A stretch of DNA of 64,000 nucleotides from Rhodococcus sp. PAMC28707 (GCF_004795915.1 NZ_CP039253.1:2790001-2854000), one strand, 5' to 3'. Positions 11,268 through 20,064 are shown, counted from the stretch's first letter. Program-made: numbers and translations. The notes: generated by a model not told the origin, from the letters alone.

Positions 11268-12347
11268 TTACACAGCCGCAGGCGCGTATCGGTTCACGTA
11301 CTCGCTCGGTCGCCCGAACAGCTGTGAAGAGCCGTGTGCCCGTTTGAAGTACAGGTGCGCGTCGTGCTCCCAGGTGATCGCGATGCCACCGTGAATCTGT
11401 ATCGAGTCTGCGGCGATGTGCGAGAGTGCTTCGGAGCAGTGCACTTTCGCCACACCCGCATCGTCGTGGGCCGATGGAAGCTGCTCGGCTAGTGACCGCG
11501 CAGCTGCGTACGACACCGACTTTGCGCTCTCTAGCAACACGTACATATCCGCCATGCGGTGCTTGAGTGCCTGGAAACTTCCGATCGGGCGCCCGAACTG
11601 TACCCGGGTGCGACTGTATTCCACGGTCATATCCAGGCTTGCCGCAGCAGCACCGATTTGATCGGCAGACAGTGCGGTACAAGCGATATCGCGAACTTTG
11701 GCGAGCGTATCGGGCGCGGTGTCGATCTTGCGCCCGGTGACGCCGGCGAACTCGACGGTGCTCAGTCGACGCGTGGGGTCCATCGTCGGAGTGTTGCGAC
11801 GGGTGACACCTGCGGCGGACGGGTCCACCTCGTACAGCGATACCGTGCCGTCGGCCGAGGCAGCGACGACGAGGACATCGGCATACAGACCGTCGAGGAC
11901 GTACTCCGCCACACCGGTGAGAGTTCCGTCGGTGACGGTCACCGGGACGTCGTCGTCACTCCATACCGAACCGGCCCAGCAGAGCGCTGCAATGGAACTG
12001 CCCTCGGCTATGCCGGGGAGCAAACGCTCACAGGCCTCGTGGTCGCCGGACACGAGCAGTGCCTGGCCTGCGAGTACGACCGAACCGAGCATCGGCGACG
12101 GCGTCAGGGATCTACCCAGCTCCTCGAGCACCACGTGCGATTCGATGGCCCCGAATCCGGCGCCGCCGAACTCCTCCGGAATTGCCAGTGAGGCAATGCC
12201 GACCTCGCACAATTGCTGCCACAGCGGCTCCTGGTAGCCGCGGTCGGTGTCGATCGCGGCGCGCATGTCCGAGCGCTTGTCGAGCAGCGATCTGATCATG
12301 ACCCGCAGATCGTTCTGCTCTTCGGTGAATACGCCTACCCCGTTCAT
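11268..12347 (-). CDS. ipdE2: Acyl-CoA dehydrogenase subunit, FadE33/IpdE2-like
   Basis: Short acyl-CoA dehydrogenase of 359 residues. In Mtb and rhodococci, FadE33 (IpdE2) pairs with FadE30 (IpdE1) as an unfused heterotetramer acting on HIP-derived CoA thioesters. The FAD-contact stretch RVQFGRPIGSFQALKH and the C-terminal IQIHGGIAITWEHDAHLYFK segment are clear. ATG 12347 overlaps the fadE32 stop by four bases (ATGA); the longer frame upstream reads back into fadE32. Last gene of a fadE31-fadE32-fadE33 run, the same order as I recall for Mtb Rv3562-Rv3564. Assignment among FadE31-33 rests on order and length. Confidence 0.82.
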   Translation of the reverse strand: MNGVGVFTEEQNDLRVMIRSLLDKRSDMRAAIDTDRGYQEPLWQQLCEVGIASLAIPEEFGGAGFGAIESHVVLEELGRSLTPSPMLGSVVLAGQALLVSGDHEACERLLPGIAEGSSIAALCWAGSVWSDDDVPVTVTDGTLTGVAEYVLDGLYADVLVVAASADGTVSLYEVDPSAAGVTRRNTPTMDPTRRLSTVEFAGVTGRKIDTAPDTLAKVRDIACTALSADQIGAAAASLDMTVEYSRTRVQFGRPIGSFQALKHRMADMYVLLESAKSVSYAAARSLAEQLPSAHDDAGVAKVHCSEALSHIAADSIQIHGGIAITWEHDAHLYFKRAHGSSQLFGRPSEYVNRYAPAAV

Positions 12348-13318
12348 ACGGCGGCCAGAGCGCGTGCGATCCGTGCGCGGTGAGCAGCGACGGTTCCCCA
12401 TGCGGTGTACAGGGCCCGTGTCTTCGTCAGCCAGAGCGACAGGTCGTACTCGGCGGTGTAGCCGATCGCGCCGTGCACCTGGAGTGCGACGCGCGACGCG
12501 CGGTAGGCAGCCTCGGAACTGGCGACCTTCGCGGCCGAGACGTCACGGGATGCGTCCTCGCTGCCGTCGGCGATGGAGATAGCAGCGCCGTAGATGAGCG
12601 GCATCGCCATTTCGAGACCGATGAGTGCGTCGGCCAACTGGTGCTTGATCGCCTGGAAGGAGCCGATGGGCTTGCCGAACTGCACACGGCCCTTGGCGTA
12701 CTCGGTGGTCGTATCCACCAGATGGCGGCCGAGTCCGAGAAGCTGCGCAGAACAGGCCAACGCTGCCAGATCGAACGCGCGATCCCAGGCCTGTGCCACG
12801 GCGGGGTCCTCGACCAACGTCGAGCCGTCGGTAACCTCGAACAGCCTGCGGGCAGTGTCGACGGAATTGCGACGAGTCCCTGCCTGCACCTGCTCGATCC
12901 GCGATCCGTTCACGCGCAGCACGAGGTCGCAGACGTCTGCGTCCAGGGCGCGAGGACTTGCCACGGACGCAAGCGAAGTTCCGTCGGCAATCCCGGGAAG
13001 CCATTTCTCGGCGAGATCGCCGAACGGTGCGAGCAGTGTCGGCGCCACCGCGACGGATTCGATCAGAGGGCCGGGCGCTGCTGCGCGTCCGATCTCGATG
13101 AATCCGACGACGAGGTCGACCGGATGTGCGCCGAGACCGCCGTGATTTTCCTCGATGGTCAACCCGGTGACGCCGGTGTCGGCGAGTCCGCGCAGTAACT
13201 TGCGGCCTGGTTCGAGTTCGTCGCGGCTCCAGGCTCGAACTGCCCCGGCCGAACCGGCGAGCTGTTCACGCAGACTGGATGCGAAGTCTTGTTGTTCAGT
13301 GGACAGTGCGAATCTCAT
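12344..13318 (-). CDS. fadE32: Acyl-CoA dehydrogenase subunit, FadE32-like
   Basis: Acyl-CoA dehydrogenase family protein of 324 residues, notably shorter than typical ACADs (about 380) and consistent with a beta-type subunit of an alpha2-beta2 enzyme. It contains RVQFGKPIGSFQAIKHQLAD and LQVHGAIGYTAEYDLSLW, matching FAD and substrate-side segments. It starts at ATG 13318, overlapping the fadE31 stop, and ends inside the start of fadE33, so three dehydrogenase genes are coupled. The likely partner is the fadE31 product. Substrate in HIP degradation is inferred from the KstR2 context. Confidence 0.82.
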   Translation of the reverse strand: MRFALSTEQQDFASSLREQLAGSAGAVRAWSRDELEPGRKLLRGLADTGVTGLTIEENHGGLGAHPVDLVVGFIEIGRAAAPGPLIESVAVAPTLLAPFGDLAEKWLPGIADGTSLASVASPRALDADVCDLVLRVNGSRIEQVQAGTRRNSVDTARRLFEVTDGSTLVEDPAVAQAWDRAFDLAALACSAQLLGLGRHLVDTTTEYAKGRVQFGKPIGSFQAIKHQLADALIGLEMAMPLIYGAAISIADGSEDASRDVSAAKVASSEAAYRASRVALQVHGAIGYTAEYDLSLWLTKTRALYTAWGTVAAHRARIARALAAV

Positions 13319-14457
13319 CGGTCCGCCTTAGGAAGGCCGAGCAGACGCTCGGCAACGATGTTGCGTTGAATCTCGTTGGTACCCGCGTAGATCGGGCCGG
13401 AGAGAGAGAAAAGGTAGCCGTCCTGCCAGGAGCCGTCGAGCTCGCCGTCGTCGCCGAGTAGGTCGAGTGCGGTCTCGTGCAGTGCTACGTCGAGTTCGGA
13501 CCAGAAGATCTTGTTGACCGAGGACTCTGCACCGAGTGCTCCGCCTTCCTGCAGGCGCGTCACCGTGCCGAAGGTGTGCAGGCGGTAGGCACGCGCCCCG
13601 ATCCATGCGTCGACGACGCGATCGGTCGTGTTCGAGTTCGCCACCGCATCGGAATTCTTTTTCCAATGCTCGATCAAGCGATCCGCTGCGGCAGTGAACC
13701 TTCCGGGGCTGCGCAGGGAGAGTCCGCGTTCGTTGCTCGAGGTGCTCATGGCAACGCGCCATCCGTCGTTCGGTTGCCCGATGACGTCGGCGTCCGGAAC
13801 GAAGACATCTTCGAAGAAGATCTCGGCGAAACCGGCCTCACCGTCGAGCTGCGGGATCGGACGCACCGTGACGCCTTCGGCGGTCAGCGGGAACATCACG
13901 TATGTCAGGCCGCGGTGGCGCTGCGCTTCGGGATCGCTGCGGAACAGACCGAAGCCCCAGTCCGCGAAGCTCGCGCGTGAACTCCAGGTCTTTTGACCGT
14001 TCAGGACCCAGCCGCCCTCGACCTGCTTGGCGCTCGACCGGATACCAGCAAGGTCACTGCCGGCCTCGGGCTCGGACCAAGCCTGTGCCCAAATGTCGTC
14101 GCCGCGTCCCATACGCGGAAGGAAACGCTCGCGCTGTTCGTCGGTTCCGTACTCGAACAGCGTCGGAGCGAGCAGGAAGATTCCGTTCTGCGCGACGCGC
14201 CCCGGGGCGCCGGCGGCGTAGTACTCCTCCTCGAAAATTACCCATTCCAGCAACGAAGCGTCACGGCCACCGAGTGCACTCGGCCATGAGACGACGGAGA
14301 GGCGGGCGTCGGCGAGGGTGTTCTCCCACTGCCGATGCTGCTCGAAGCCCTCTGCCGTGTCCATCGAGGCGAGCGGCTCCGCGGGGATGTTTTCGGCGAG
14401 AAACTCGCGCACGCTGTCGCGGAACGCAATTGTGGAGTCATCGAGATCGAGATCCAT
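13315..14457 (-). CDS. fadE31: Acyl-CoA dehydrogenase subunit, FadE31-like
   Basis: Full-length acyl-CoA dehydrogenase of 380 residues. SEPEAGSDLAGI and NGQKTWSSRASFADW are the family FAD/substrate signatures, and the C-terminus GPIYAGTNEIQRNIVAERLLGLP is the usual end of this fold. It starts directly after the echA stop (TAAATG) and overlaps fadE32 by four bases. Together with FadE32 it probably forms one heterotetrameric dehydrogenase for a ring-derived CoA ester. Confidence 0.83.
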   Translation of the reverse strand: MDLDLDDSTIAFRDSVREFLAENIPAEPLASMDTAEGFEQHRQWENTLADARLSVVSWPSALGGRDASLLEWVIFEEEYYAAGAPGRVAQNGIFLLAPTLFEYGTDEQRERFLPRMGRGDDIWAQAWSEPEAGSDLAGIRSSAKQVEGGWVLNGQKTWSSRASFADWGFGLFRSDPEAQRHRGLTYVMFPLTAEGVTVRPIPQLDGEAGFAEIFFEDVFVPDADVIGQPNDGWRVAMSTSSNERGLSLRSPGRFTAAADRLIEHWKKNSDAVANSNTTDRVVDAWIGARAYRLHTFGTVTRLQEGGALGAESSVNKIFWSELDVALHETALDLLGDDGELDGSWQDGYLFSLSGPIYAGTNEIQRNIVAERLLGLPKADR

Positions 14458-15294
14458 TTACTTGCCCTTCTCCTTCATCGTCTTGGCGTTCATGCCGCCG
14501 AGGGAGTCGGTGTCGACCTCGGCATTGTGTGCATGCGCAAAGTGGTGGAGACCGAATACCGAGTCCATGCCTGCGCGCATTCCCATCTGGTCCTCGCACT
14601 GGTTGACGGCCTTCTTGGTCAACGCAAGTCCGAACTGCGGCATTGCCGAGATGCGTCCGGCGAGAGCGCGGGTCTCCGACTCCAGGTCATCTCGCGGTAC
14701 GACGCGCGAAACCATGCCCCACTCGTAGGCGCGCTGTGCCGAGAAGCGGTCGCCGGTGTACAGGATTTCCTTGGCGGCACGGGTGCCGAGTACCCACGGA
14801 TGCGCGAAGTACTCCACTCCCGGGATGCCCATGCGCACAACGGGGTCGGAGAAGAATGCATCGTCGGAGGCCACGATCAGATCGCACACCCACGCGAGCA
14901 TCAGTCCGCCGGCGATGCAGGCGCCCTGCACCGAAGCGATGATCGGCTTCGGGATTTCGCGCCAGCGGCGGCACATTCCGAGATAGACCTCCATCTCGCG
15001 AGCGAAACGCTGGTCGCCGCCGACTCGATCGATGTGGTCCCACCACATGACCGCCTTGTTCTCGAAGTGGACGTCCACGTCGCGTTCGGGGGTACCGATG
15101 TCGTGTCCGGCGCTGAAGTGTTTGCCGTTGCCCGCCAGAATGATCACCGCGACATCGGGGTCCTCGGTCGCGCGGGTGAACGCGGCGTCGAGTGCGTACG
15201 TCATTGCCGAGTTCTGCGCATTGCGGTACTCGGGCCTGTTCAACGTCACCGTCGCGATCTTGTCCACAACTTCGTATGTCACGGGTTCGCTCAT
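14458..15294 (-). CDS. Enoyl-CoA hydratase/isomerase family protein
   Basis: Crotonase-fold protein of 278 residues. The oxyanion-hole segments are GKHFSAGHDIGTP near 58-70 and GACIAGGLMLAWVCDLIVAS near 124-143. Acidic residues at the usual hydratase positions are not obvious, so the reaction (hydratase, isomerase or C-C hydrolase) cannot be stated. It begins at ATG 15294, overlapping the stop of a 44-residue ORF, and is followed immediately by fadE31. The KstR2 box at 15451 makes a HIP-pathway role likely. Confidence 0.8.
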   Translation of the reverse strand: MSEPVTYEVVDKIATVTLNRPEYRNAQNSAMTYALDAAFTRATEDPDVAVIILAGNGKHFSAGHDIGTPERDVDVHFENKAVMWWDHIDRVGGDQRFAREMEVYLGMCRRWREIPKPIIASVQGACIAGGLMLAWVCDLIVASDDAFFSDPVVRMGIPGVEYFAHPWVLGTRAAKEILYTGDRFSAQRAYEWGMVSRVVPRDDLESETRALAGRISAMPQFGLALTKKAVNQCEDQMGMRAGMDSVFGLHHFAHAHNAEVDTDSLGGMNAKTMKEKGK

Positions 15295-15425
15295 CGGATT
15301 TCCTTACCTAGTTCGATCCGGGAGGCCTTGCCGGGGGCCTCGTAACACTTGTAACGATTGTTGATCGGGGTCGGCCCGGCCGCACGTCGGAGTGGGTCCG
15401 GGCCGATGCTCGGTTCCGTAGTCAT
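15291..15425 (-). CDS. Putative 44-residue protein at the head of the echA-fadE31-32-33 operon
   Basis: Small open frame with a strong ribosome site (GAGGAG three bases before ATG 15425). Its stop overlaps the echA start in an ATGA junction, exactly like the other coupled genes of this operon. The composition is coding-like, with G/C favoured in third positions. The predicted peptide is basic and hydrophilic, contains NNRYKCYEAPGKASRIELGK, and has no membrane segment. I do not recognise a family. It lies just after the KstR2 box on this strand. It could be a real small protein or a translation-coupling leader peptide. Confidence 0.55.
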   Translation of the reverse strand: MTTEPSIGPDPLRRAAGPTPINNRYKCYEAPGKASRIELGKEIR

Positions 15426-15450
15426 GATCTCCTCGGGCGGTTCGTTAACA

Positions 15451-15464
15451 AGCAAGTGCTTGGT
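15451..15464. promoter_or_regulatory. KstR2 operator serving the fadE30-ipdF / echA-fadE31-33 divergon
   Basis: AGCAAGTGCTTGGT matches the KstR2 consensus AnCAAGnnCTTGnT completely. On the plus strand TATCCT (15469-15474) ends seven bases before GTG 15481. On the minus strand TTAACG just beyond the box is a possible -10 for the opposite operon. One site could therefore control both directions. Confidence 0.88.
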
Positions 15465-15480
15465 AGGTTATCCTACTGAA

Positions 15481-16677
15481 GTGGATGGAAGCCAGGGGCA
15501 GGTTCGGCAAGGTATCTCGGGTGCGTCCGATGTGGAGTTCGCCGCCGAGGTTCGACAATGGTTGGCAGAGAATCTGAACGGGGAGTACGCAGCCTTACGT
15601 GGGCTGGGTGGACCCGGGCGGGAGCATGAGGCCTTCGAAGAGCGGCTTGCGTGGGATCGCCACCTTGCGGCTTCCGGATGGACGTGCCTCGGCTGGCCGG
15701 AGGAATACGGCGGACGGGCGGCGACGCTGGATCAGCAGCTGATCTTCCACGAGGAGTACGCCAAGGCCGATGCGCCCGCCCGCGTAAGCCACGTCGGCGA
15801 GGAACTGCTGGGCCCGACGCTCATCGCGTTCGGCACCGAGGAGCAGAAGAAGCGCTTCCTTCCCGGCATCAATACGGTCTCCGAACTCTGGTGCCAGGGC
15901 TACTCGGAGCCCGGTGCAGGCTCGGATCTCGCAAACGTCTCCACGACGGCGCGCCTCGATGACCAGGGCTGGGTGATCAACGGCCAGAAGATCTGGACTT
16001 CGCTGGCGCACGTCGCCGACTGGTGTTTCGTCCTTACTCGGACCGAGCCAGGATCCAAGCGGCACGCCGGACTGTCGTATCTGCTCGTTCCCATGGACCA
16101 ACCCGGGGTAACCGTTCGACCCATCAACCAGTTGACCGGAACGTCCGAGTTCAACGAAGTGTTCTTCGAGGACGCCCGGACCGAAGCGGACCTCGTCGTC
16201 GGCGAACCCGGAGACGGGTGGCGGATTGCCATGGGAACGCTGACCTTCGAGCGCGGAGTATCCACGCTCGGGCAACAGGTCGGTTTCGCCCGCGAACTCG
16301 ACGGTATCGAGGAAATTGCCCAGCGCAACGGGTCGGCCGCGGACCCGATTCTGAGCGACCGCCTCGCACGGGCGAGGATCGGACTGTCGGTGATGCGAGC
16401 GCACGCCTTGCGCACCCTGGCAACCGTCGACGCCGGCACGAGCGGCGGCGAGGCATCGGTCTCGAAGCTCTTGTGGGCCAACTGGCATCGAGGACTCGGT
16501 GAACTCGCCATGGATGTGCTCGGTGCGAATTCACTGACTTACGAAGAAGAACTGACCAACCTGCAACGCCTGTACCTCTTCACTCGCGCCGACACCATCT
16601 ACGGCGGATCGAACGAAGTGCAGCGCAACATCATCTCCGAGCGAGTGCTCGGCCTACCCCGAGAGGCGCGTCCATGA
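15481..16677 (+). CDS. ipdE1: Acyl-CoA dehydrogenase subunit, FadE30/IpdE1
   Basis: Acyl-CoA dehydrogenase of 398 residues (FadE30 type). It contains YSEPGAGSDLANV and NGQKIWTSLAHVADWCF and ends with ADTIYGGSNEVQRNIISERVLGLP. In the published model IpdE1 and IpdE2 (FadE33) form one enzyme in degradation of the opened C/D-ring acid. The GTG at 15481 was chosen because it lies seven bases after a TATCCT -10 box and after the KstR2 site; no Shine-Dalgarno is seen, so the mRNA is likely leaderless. Any upstream start would run over the operator. The stop overlaps the ipdF ATG. Confidence 0.87.
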   Translation: MDGSQGQVRQGISGASDVEFAAEVRQWLAENLNGEYAALRGLGGPGREHEAFEERLAWDRHLAASGWTCLGWPEEYGGRAATLDQQLIFHEEYAKADAPARVSHVGEELLGPTLIAFGTEEQKKRFLPGINTVSELWCQGYSEPGAGSDLANVSTTARLDDQGWVINGQKIWTSLAHVADWCFVLTRTEPGSKRHAGLSYLLVPMDQPGVTVRPINQLTGTSEFNEVFFEDARTEADLVVGEPGDGWRIAMGTLTFERGVSTLGQQVGFARELDGIEEIAQRNGSAADPILSDRLARARIGLSVMRAHALRTLATVDAGTSGGEASVSKLLWANWHRGLGELAMDVLGANSLTYEEELTNLQRLYLFTRADTIYGGSNEVQRNIISERVLGLPREARP

Positions 16678-17471
16678 CCGGACCACTGTCCACCCCACCG
16701 GCCGAGATCTCCGGCCACGGACTACTCGTCGGCCGGGTCGCCGTCGTGACCGCCGCGGCCGGAACCGGCATCGGCTCGGCAACCGCACGTCGGATACTCG
16801 CCGAAGGTGGAGACGTCCTCGTCTCCGACTGGCACGAGCGCAGGCTCGACGCCACCCGCGAGAGCTTGGCGGAGCAGTTCCCCGACGCCCGAGTCGAGTC
16901 CGCGGTGTGCGATGTATCGAGCACCGAACAAGTACGCAACCTCATCGACACGGCCGCCGAGCGGATGGGCCGCATCGACATCCTCGTCAACAATGCAGGT
17001 CTCGGTGGCGAAGTTCCCGTCGTGGACATGACCGACGAGCAGTGGGATCGGGTACTCGACATCACGCTGAACGGCACATTCCGCTGCACGCGAGAGGCAT
17101 TGCGGTACTTCCGTACTGCCGGTCACGGTGGCGTCATCGTCAACAATGCAAGCGTCCTCGGCTGGCGCGCGCAGAAGGGACAGGCTCACTACGCCGCCGC
17201 GAAAGCCGGCGTCATGGCGCTGACCCGCTGCTCCGCCGTCGAAGCAGCCGAATTCGGAGTGCGGATCAATGCCGTCGCACCGAGCATCGCAAAGCACGCG
17301 TTCCTCGCCAAGGTGACCTCCGAGGATCTTCTCGACCAACTGTCTGCGGACGAAGCCTTCGGCCGCGCTGCGGAACCGTGGGAAATCGCAGCAACCATCG
17401 CGATGCTGGCCAGCGACTACTCGAGCTACTTGACCGGTGAGGTGGTGTCCGTCTCCAGCCAGCGCGGCTGA
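16674..17471 (+). CDS. ipdF: Short-chain dehydrogenase IpdF
   Basis: SDR-family oxidoreductase of 265 residues, matching in length and context the IpdF (Rv3559c) protein of the HIP pathway, which oxidises a hydroxyl of the HIP-derived CoA ester before ring cleavage. Cofactor motif AAGTGIGSA, NNAGLGG, the catalytic Ser in VNNASVLGW, and Tyr/Lys in HYAAAKAG are visible. ATG 16674 overlaps the fadE30 stop, so the pair is co-translated, in the same order as fadE30-Rv3559c in mycobacteria. Confidence 0.87.
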   Translation: MTGPLSTPPAEISGHGLLVGRVAVVTAAAGTGIGSATARRILAEGGDVLVSDWHERRLDATRESLAEQFPDARVESAVCDVSSTEQVRNLIDTAAERMGRIDILVNNAGLGGEVPVVDMTDEQWDRVLDITLNGTFRCTREALRYFRTAGHGGVIVNNASVLGWRAQKGQAHYAAAKAGVMALTRCSAVEAAEFGVRINAVAPSIAKHAFLAKVTSEDLLDQLSADEAFGRAAEPWEIAATIAMLASDYSSYLTGEVVSVSSQRG

Positions 17472-17522
17472 GACGGGTCCCTCACTTCGCCGCCGGCGAG
17501 AGTGCGGGGACAATGACTGGCT

Positions 17523-19388
17523 ATGGAGATCGCTGTCTTTCTCGTAGCCCTCGCGGTCGGTGTACTCACCGTCGCGGGCCTGGCCGAGCGACTGGGCGTT
17601 CCGCCGCCCCTACTGCTGATCGTGGTAGGGGTCGCGGCGTCCTACGCGCCGGGAATGCCGGAGATCCACCTCGAACCCGAGGTGGTATTGCTCGGGCTGC
17701 TTCCGCCCCTGCTCTATGCGACGGCGATCCAGTCCTCGCTGGTCGATATAAACGCCAACCGCCGATCGATCCTTCTACTGTCGGTGGTGCTGGTTGCCGT
17801 CACGGCGATCGGTGTCGGCGCAATCGTGCACGTCATCCTGCCGGATATCTCCTGGCCTGCAGCGCTCGCGATCGGCGCAGTCGTCGCACCACCGGATGCG
17901 GTCGCTGCCTCCGCCATCGGACGCAGAATCGGCCTGCCTCGTCAGATAGTGACGATCCTCGAAGGTGAGTCGCTGCTCAACGACGCGACTGCCCTCGTCG
18001 CGCTGAGCACGGCAATCTATGCGCTGAGTAATTCGGTGAATGCCGGCCGGATCGGACTCGACTTCGTCATCGCGGCAGGCGGCGGCGTTGCAGTCGGCCT
18101 GGTGACGTTCTACGTCGTCGCCAAGGTGCGGCGCAGACTGACCAATCCGGTGCTGGACACCGCAATTTCGTTCGTCGTCCCGTTCGCTGCGTATCTCCTG
18201 GCCGAGGAGATTCATGCCTCCGGTGTTCTGGCAGTCGTCGTCGCCGGGCTGTTGCTCGGGCACGAAGCCCCGATTCTGCAGTCGGCGCAATCCCGGATCG
18301 CGGAGCGCATCAACTGGCGAACCATCGCCTTCATCCTCGAGAATGCAGTCTTCCTGCTGATCGGCCTACAGGCGTCGTGGATCGTGCGCGATGTAGCCAA
18401 GAGTTCGCTCTCACCCCTGACCATCGCGTCGGTGTGCACGGCCACCCTCGTAGGCGTCATCGTGATCCGAATCTTCTGGGTGTTCGTCTCCCGCTATGCC
18501 CTGGTACGCCCGGGCGCCGATCCCACGACCGGGACGGTCCCATCGTGGCGATACACGCTGCTCATCGGCTGGGCCGGGATGCGCGGGGTCGTCACGCTCG
18601 CCGCCGCCTTCATCATTCCGTTGGGAACCCAGGATCGAGAAGTGCTGCTTCTCGTTGCGTTCACGGTCGTGGCCGGGACTCTGTTCCTTCAAGGACTGTC
18701 GCTTCCGCTGCTCGCCCGGCGACTGAAGGTCCCGTCACCTGATCCGATGGGTGACGCGTTGGCACGCGCCACCCTGCTGCAGCAGGCGTCGAAAGCGGGG
18801 TACGCCGCGCTCGACAAGCTCGAATACGAGGACCCTCACGACATCGACACACTCGTTCGTCAACGCGTGGAGGAGCGTAACTACGCAGCATGGGAGCGAC
18901 TCGGCACCACCGCTGATCAGGAGACGCCCAGCGAGCTGTACGCCCGCGTCCGGGTGACCATGATCAAGGCCGAACGCGAGCGAATTCTCGAGATCCGCAG
19001 TTCGGGAACCGTGCCGTCCGAGGTCATCGGCGAAGTGCTGGGGATGCTCGACGTCGAGGAATCGATGATCGACGCGGCGAGCGAGTCGCGTCGAGACATT
19101 CGAGCGTCGAACGAACTGCGTGGCCATCCAGGAGTCACATGCGAGGATCTCGACCGGTATCCGGAAGCGCAGACGCACACCGACGGCACGTGCCACGAGT
19201 GCGTTCGCGACGGGACGGAATGGGTTGCACTCCGCGCCTGCCTGAATTGTGGACACATCGGGTGCTGCGACTCCTCGGCCCGTCAGCACGCCACGGCACA
19301 CTTCAGAGAGACGGGCCACCCCGTCATGGAGTCCGCCGAGCCTGGGGAGAACTGGCGATGGTGCTTCGTGCATCACCTGACGGCCTGA
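17523..19388 (+). CDS. CPA1-type Na+/H+ antiporter fused to a UBP-type zinc finger
   Basis: Membrane antiporter of 621 residues. About twelve hydrophobic segments fill residues 1-410, with the NhaP/NHE-like signatures ESLLNDATALVAL and VVAPPDAVAASAIG. A hydrophilic cytoplasmic tail follows, and residues 540-605 form a cysteine/histidine-rich module (CHEC, CLNCGHIGCCDSS, then HATAHF and GHPV) typical of the ubiquitin-protease zinc finger that some bacterial NhaP proteins carry. Start ATG 17523. It sits between ipdF and kstR2 on the same strand but 51 bases after ipdF, so it may be an unrelated passenger or could be co-transcribed with the KstR2 genes. Function as ion exporter is by family. Confidence 0.85.
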   Translation: MEIAVFLVALAVGVLTVAGLAERLGVPPPLLLIVVGVAASYAPGMPEIHLEPEVVLLGLLPPLLYATAIQSSLVDINANRRSILLLSVVLVAVTAIGVGAIVHVILPDISWPAALAIGAVVAPPDAVAASAIGRRIGLPRQIVTILEGESLLNDATALVALSTAIYALSNSVNAGRIGLDFVIAAGGGVAVGLVTFYVVAKVRRRLTNPVLDTAISFVVPFAAYLLAEEIHASGVLAVVVAGLLLGHEAPILQSAQSRIAERINWRTIAFILENAVFLLIGLQASWIVRDVAKSSLSPLTIASVCTATLVGVIVIRIFWVFVSRYALVRPGADPTTGTVPSWRYTLLIGWAGMRGVVTLAAAFIIPLGTQDREVLLLVAFTVVAGTLFLQGLSLPLLARRLKVPSPDPMGDALARATLLQQASKAGYAALDKLEYEDPHDIDTLVRQRVEERNYAAWERLGTTADQETPSELYARVRVTMIKAERERILEIRSSGTVPSEVIGEVLGMLDVEESMIDAASESRRDIRASNELRGHPGVTCEDLDRYPEAQTHTDGTCHECVRDGTEWVALRACLNCGHIGCCDSSARQHATAHFRETGHPVMESAEPGENWRWCFVHHLTA

Positions 19389-19405
19389 CCCATGCACGTA
19401 TGCAA

Positions 19406-19428
19406 AGCAAGTGCTTGGTTGGTATAGT
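19406..19428 (+). promoter_or_regulatory. KstR2 operator and leaderless promoter of kstR2
   Basis: AGCAAGTGCTTGGT at 19406-19419 is a full KstR2 consensus match, identical to the site at 15451. TATAGT at 19423-19428 is a strong -10 box. The expected start of transcription is at or next to GTG 19435, which indicates negative autoregulation and a leaderless transcript. Confidence 0.87.
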
Positions 19429-19434
19429 GTGCTC

Positions 19435-20064
19435 GTGCCCCGAACCCCCAAAGCCGTAGGACGACGCGGAGAGCTGCTCGAGCTCGCCGCGACGCTCTTT
19501 GCCGAACGTGGCATGCGTGCAACGACGGTCCGTGACATTGCCGACGCTGCAGGGATCCTCTCCGGAAGTCTTTATCACCACTTCGACTCCAAGGAGTCGA
19601 TGGTCGACGAGATTCTGCGGGGGTTCCTCGACGAACTCTTCGACAGCTACCACAAGATCGTGGCAGAGGGATTGGGTCCGCGGGAAACCCTGGAAGGCCT
19701 CGTAGTGGCGTCGTTCGAGGCGATCGACCGCTCGCATTCGGCCGTCGCGATCTATCAGGACGAGGCCAAGCACCTCGTCGGCACCGAACGCTTCGAGTAC
19801 ATCACCGGTCGTAACAGTGAGTTTCATGAACTCTGGAACGGTGTGGTCGAGCGCGGTATCGCAGACGGCAGTTTTCGGCCGGATGTCGACGTCGAACTCG
19901 TCTACCGATTCATGCGCGACACAGTGTGGGTGGCAGTCCGGTGGTATCGCCCGGGTGGCAAGCTCACCGCGGAAGCCGTCGCGCAGCAGTATCTCGCCAT
20001 CGTGCTCGACGGATTGTCGAGCACTCCCAAGTCCGTCACACGATCCCGCACGGCGTCAACCTAG
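19435..20064 (+). CDS. kstR2: TetR-family repressor KstR2
   Basis: TetR regulator of 209 residues controlling genes for HIP degradation; the inducer is HIP-CoA in characterised species. The N-terminal helix-turn-helix lies at roughly 10-55 (RATTVRDIADAAGILSGSLY followed by HHFDSKESMVDEIL), close to what I recall of mycobacterial KstR2. The C-terminal VYRFMRDTVWVAVRWYRPGG is also diagnostic. GTG 19435 is preferred because it fits the -10 box spacing; GTG 19429 is possible. It carries its own operator and is followed 12 bases later by fadA6. Confidence 0.92.
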   Translation: MPRTPKAVGRRGELLELAATLFAERGMRATTVRDIADAAGILSGSLYHHFDSKESMVDEILRGFLDELFDSYHKIVAEGLGPRETLEGLVVASFEAIDRSHSAVAIYQDEAKHLVGTERFEYITGRNSEFHELWNGVVERGIADGSFRPDVDVELVYRFMRDTVWVAVRWYRPGGKLTAEAVAQQYLAIVLDGLSSTPKSVTRSRTAST

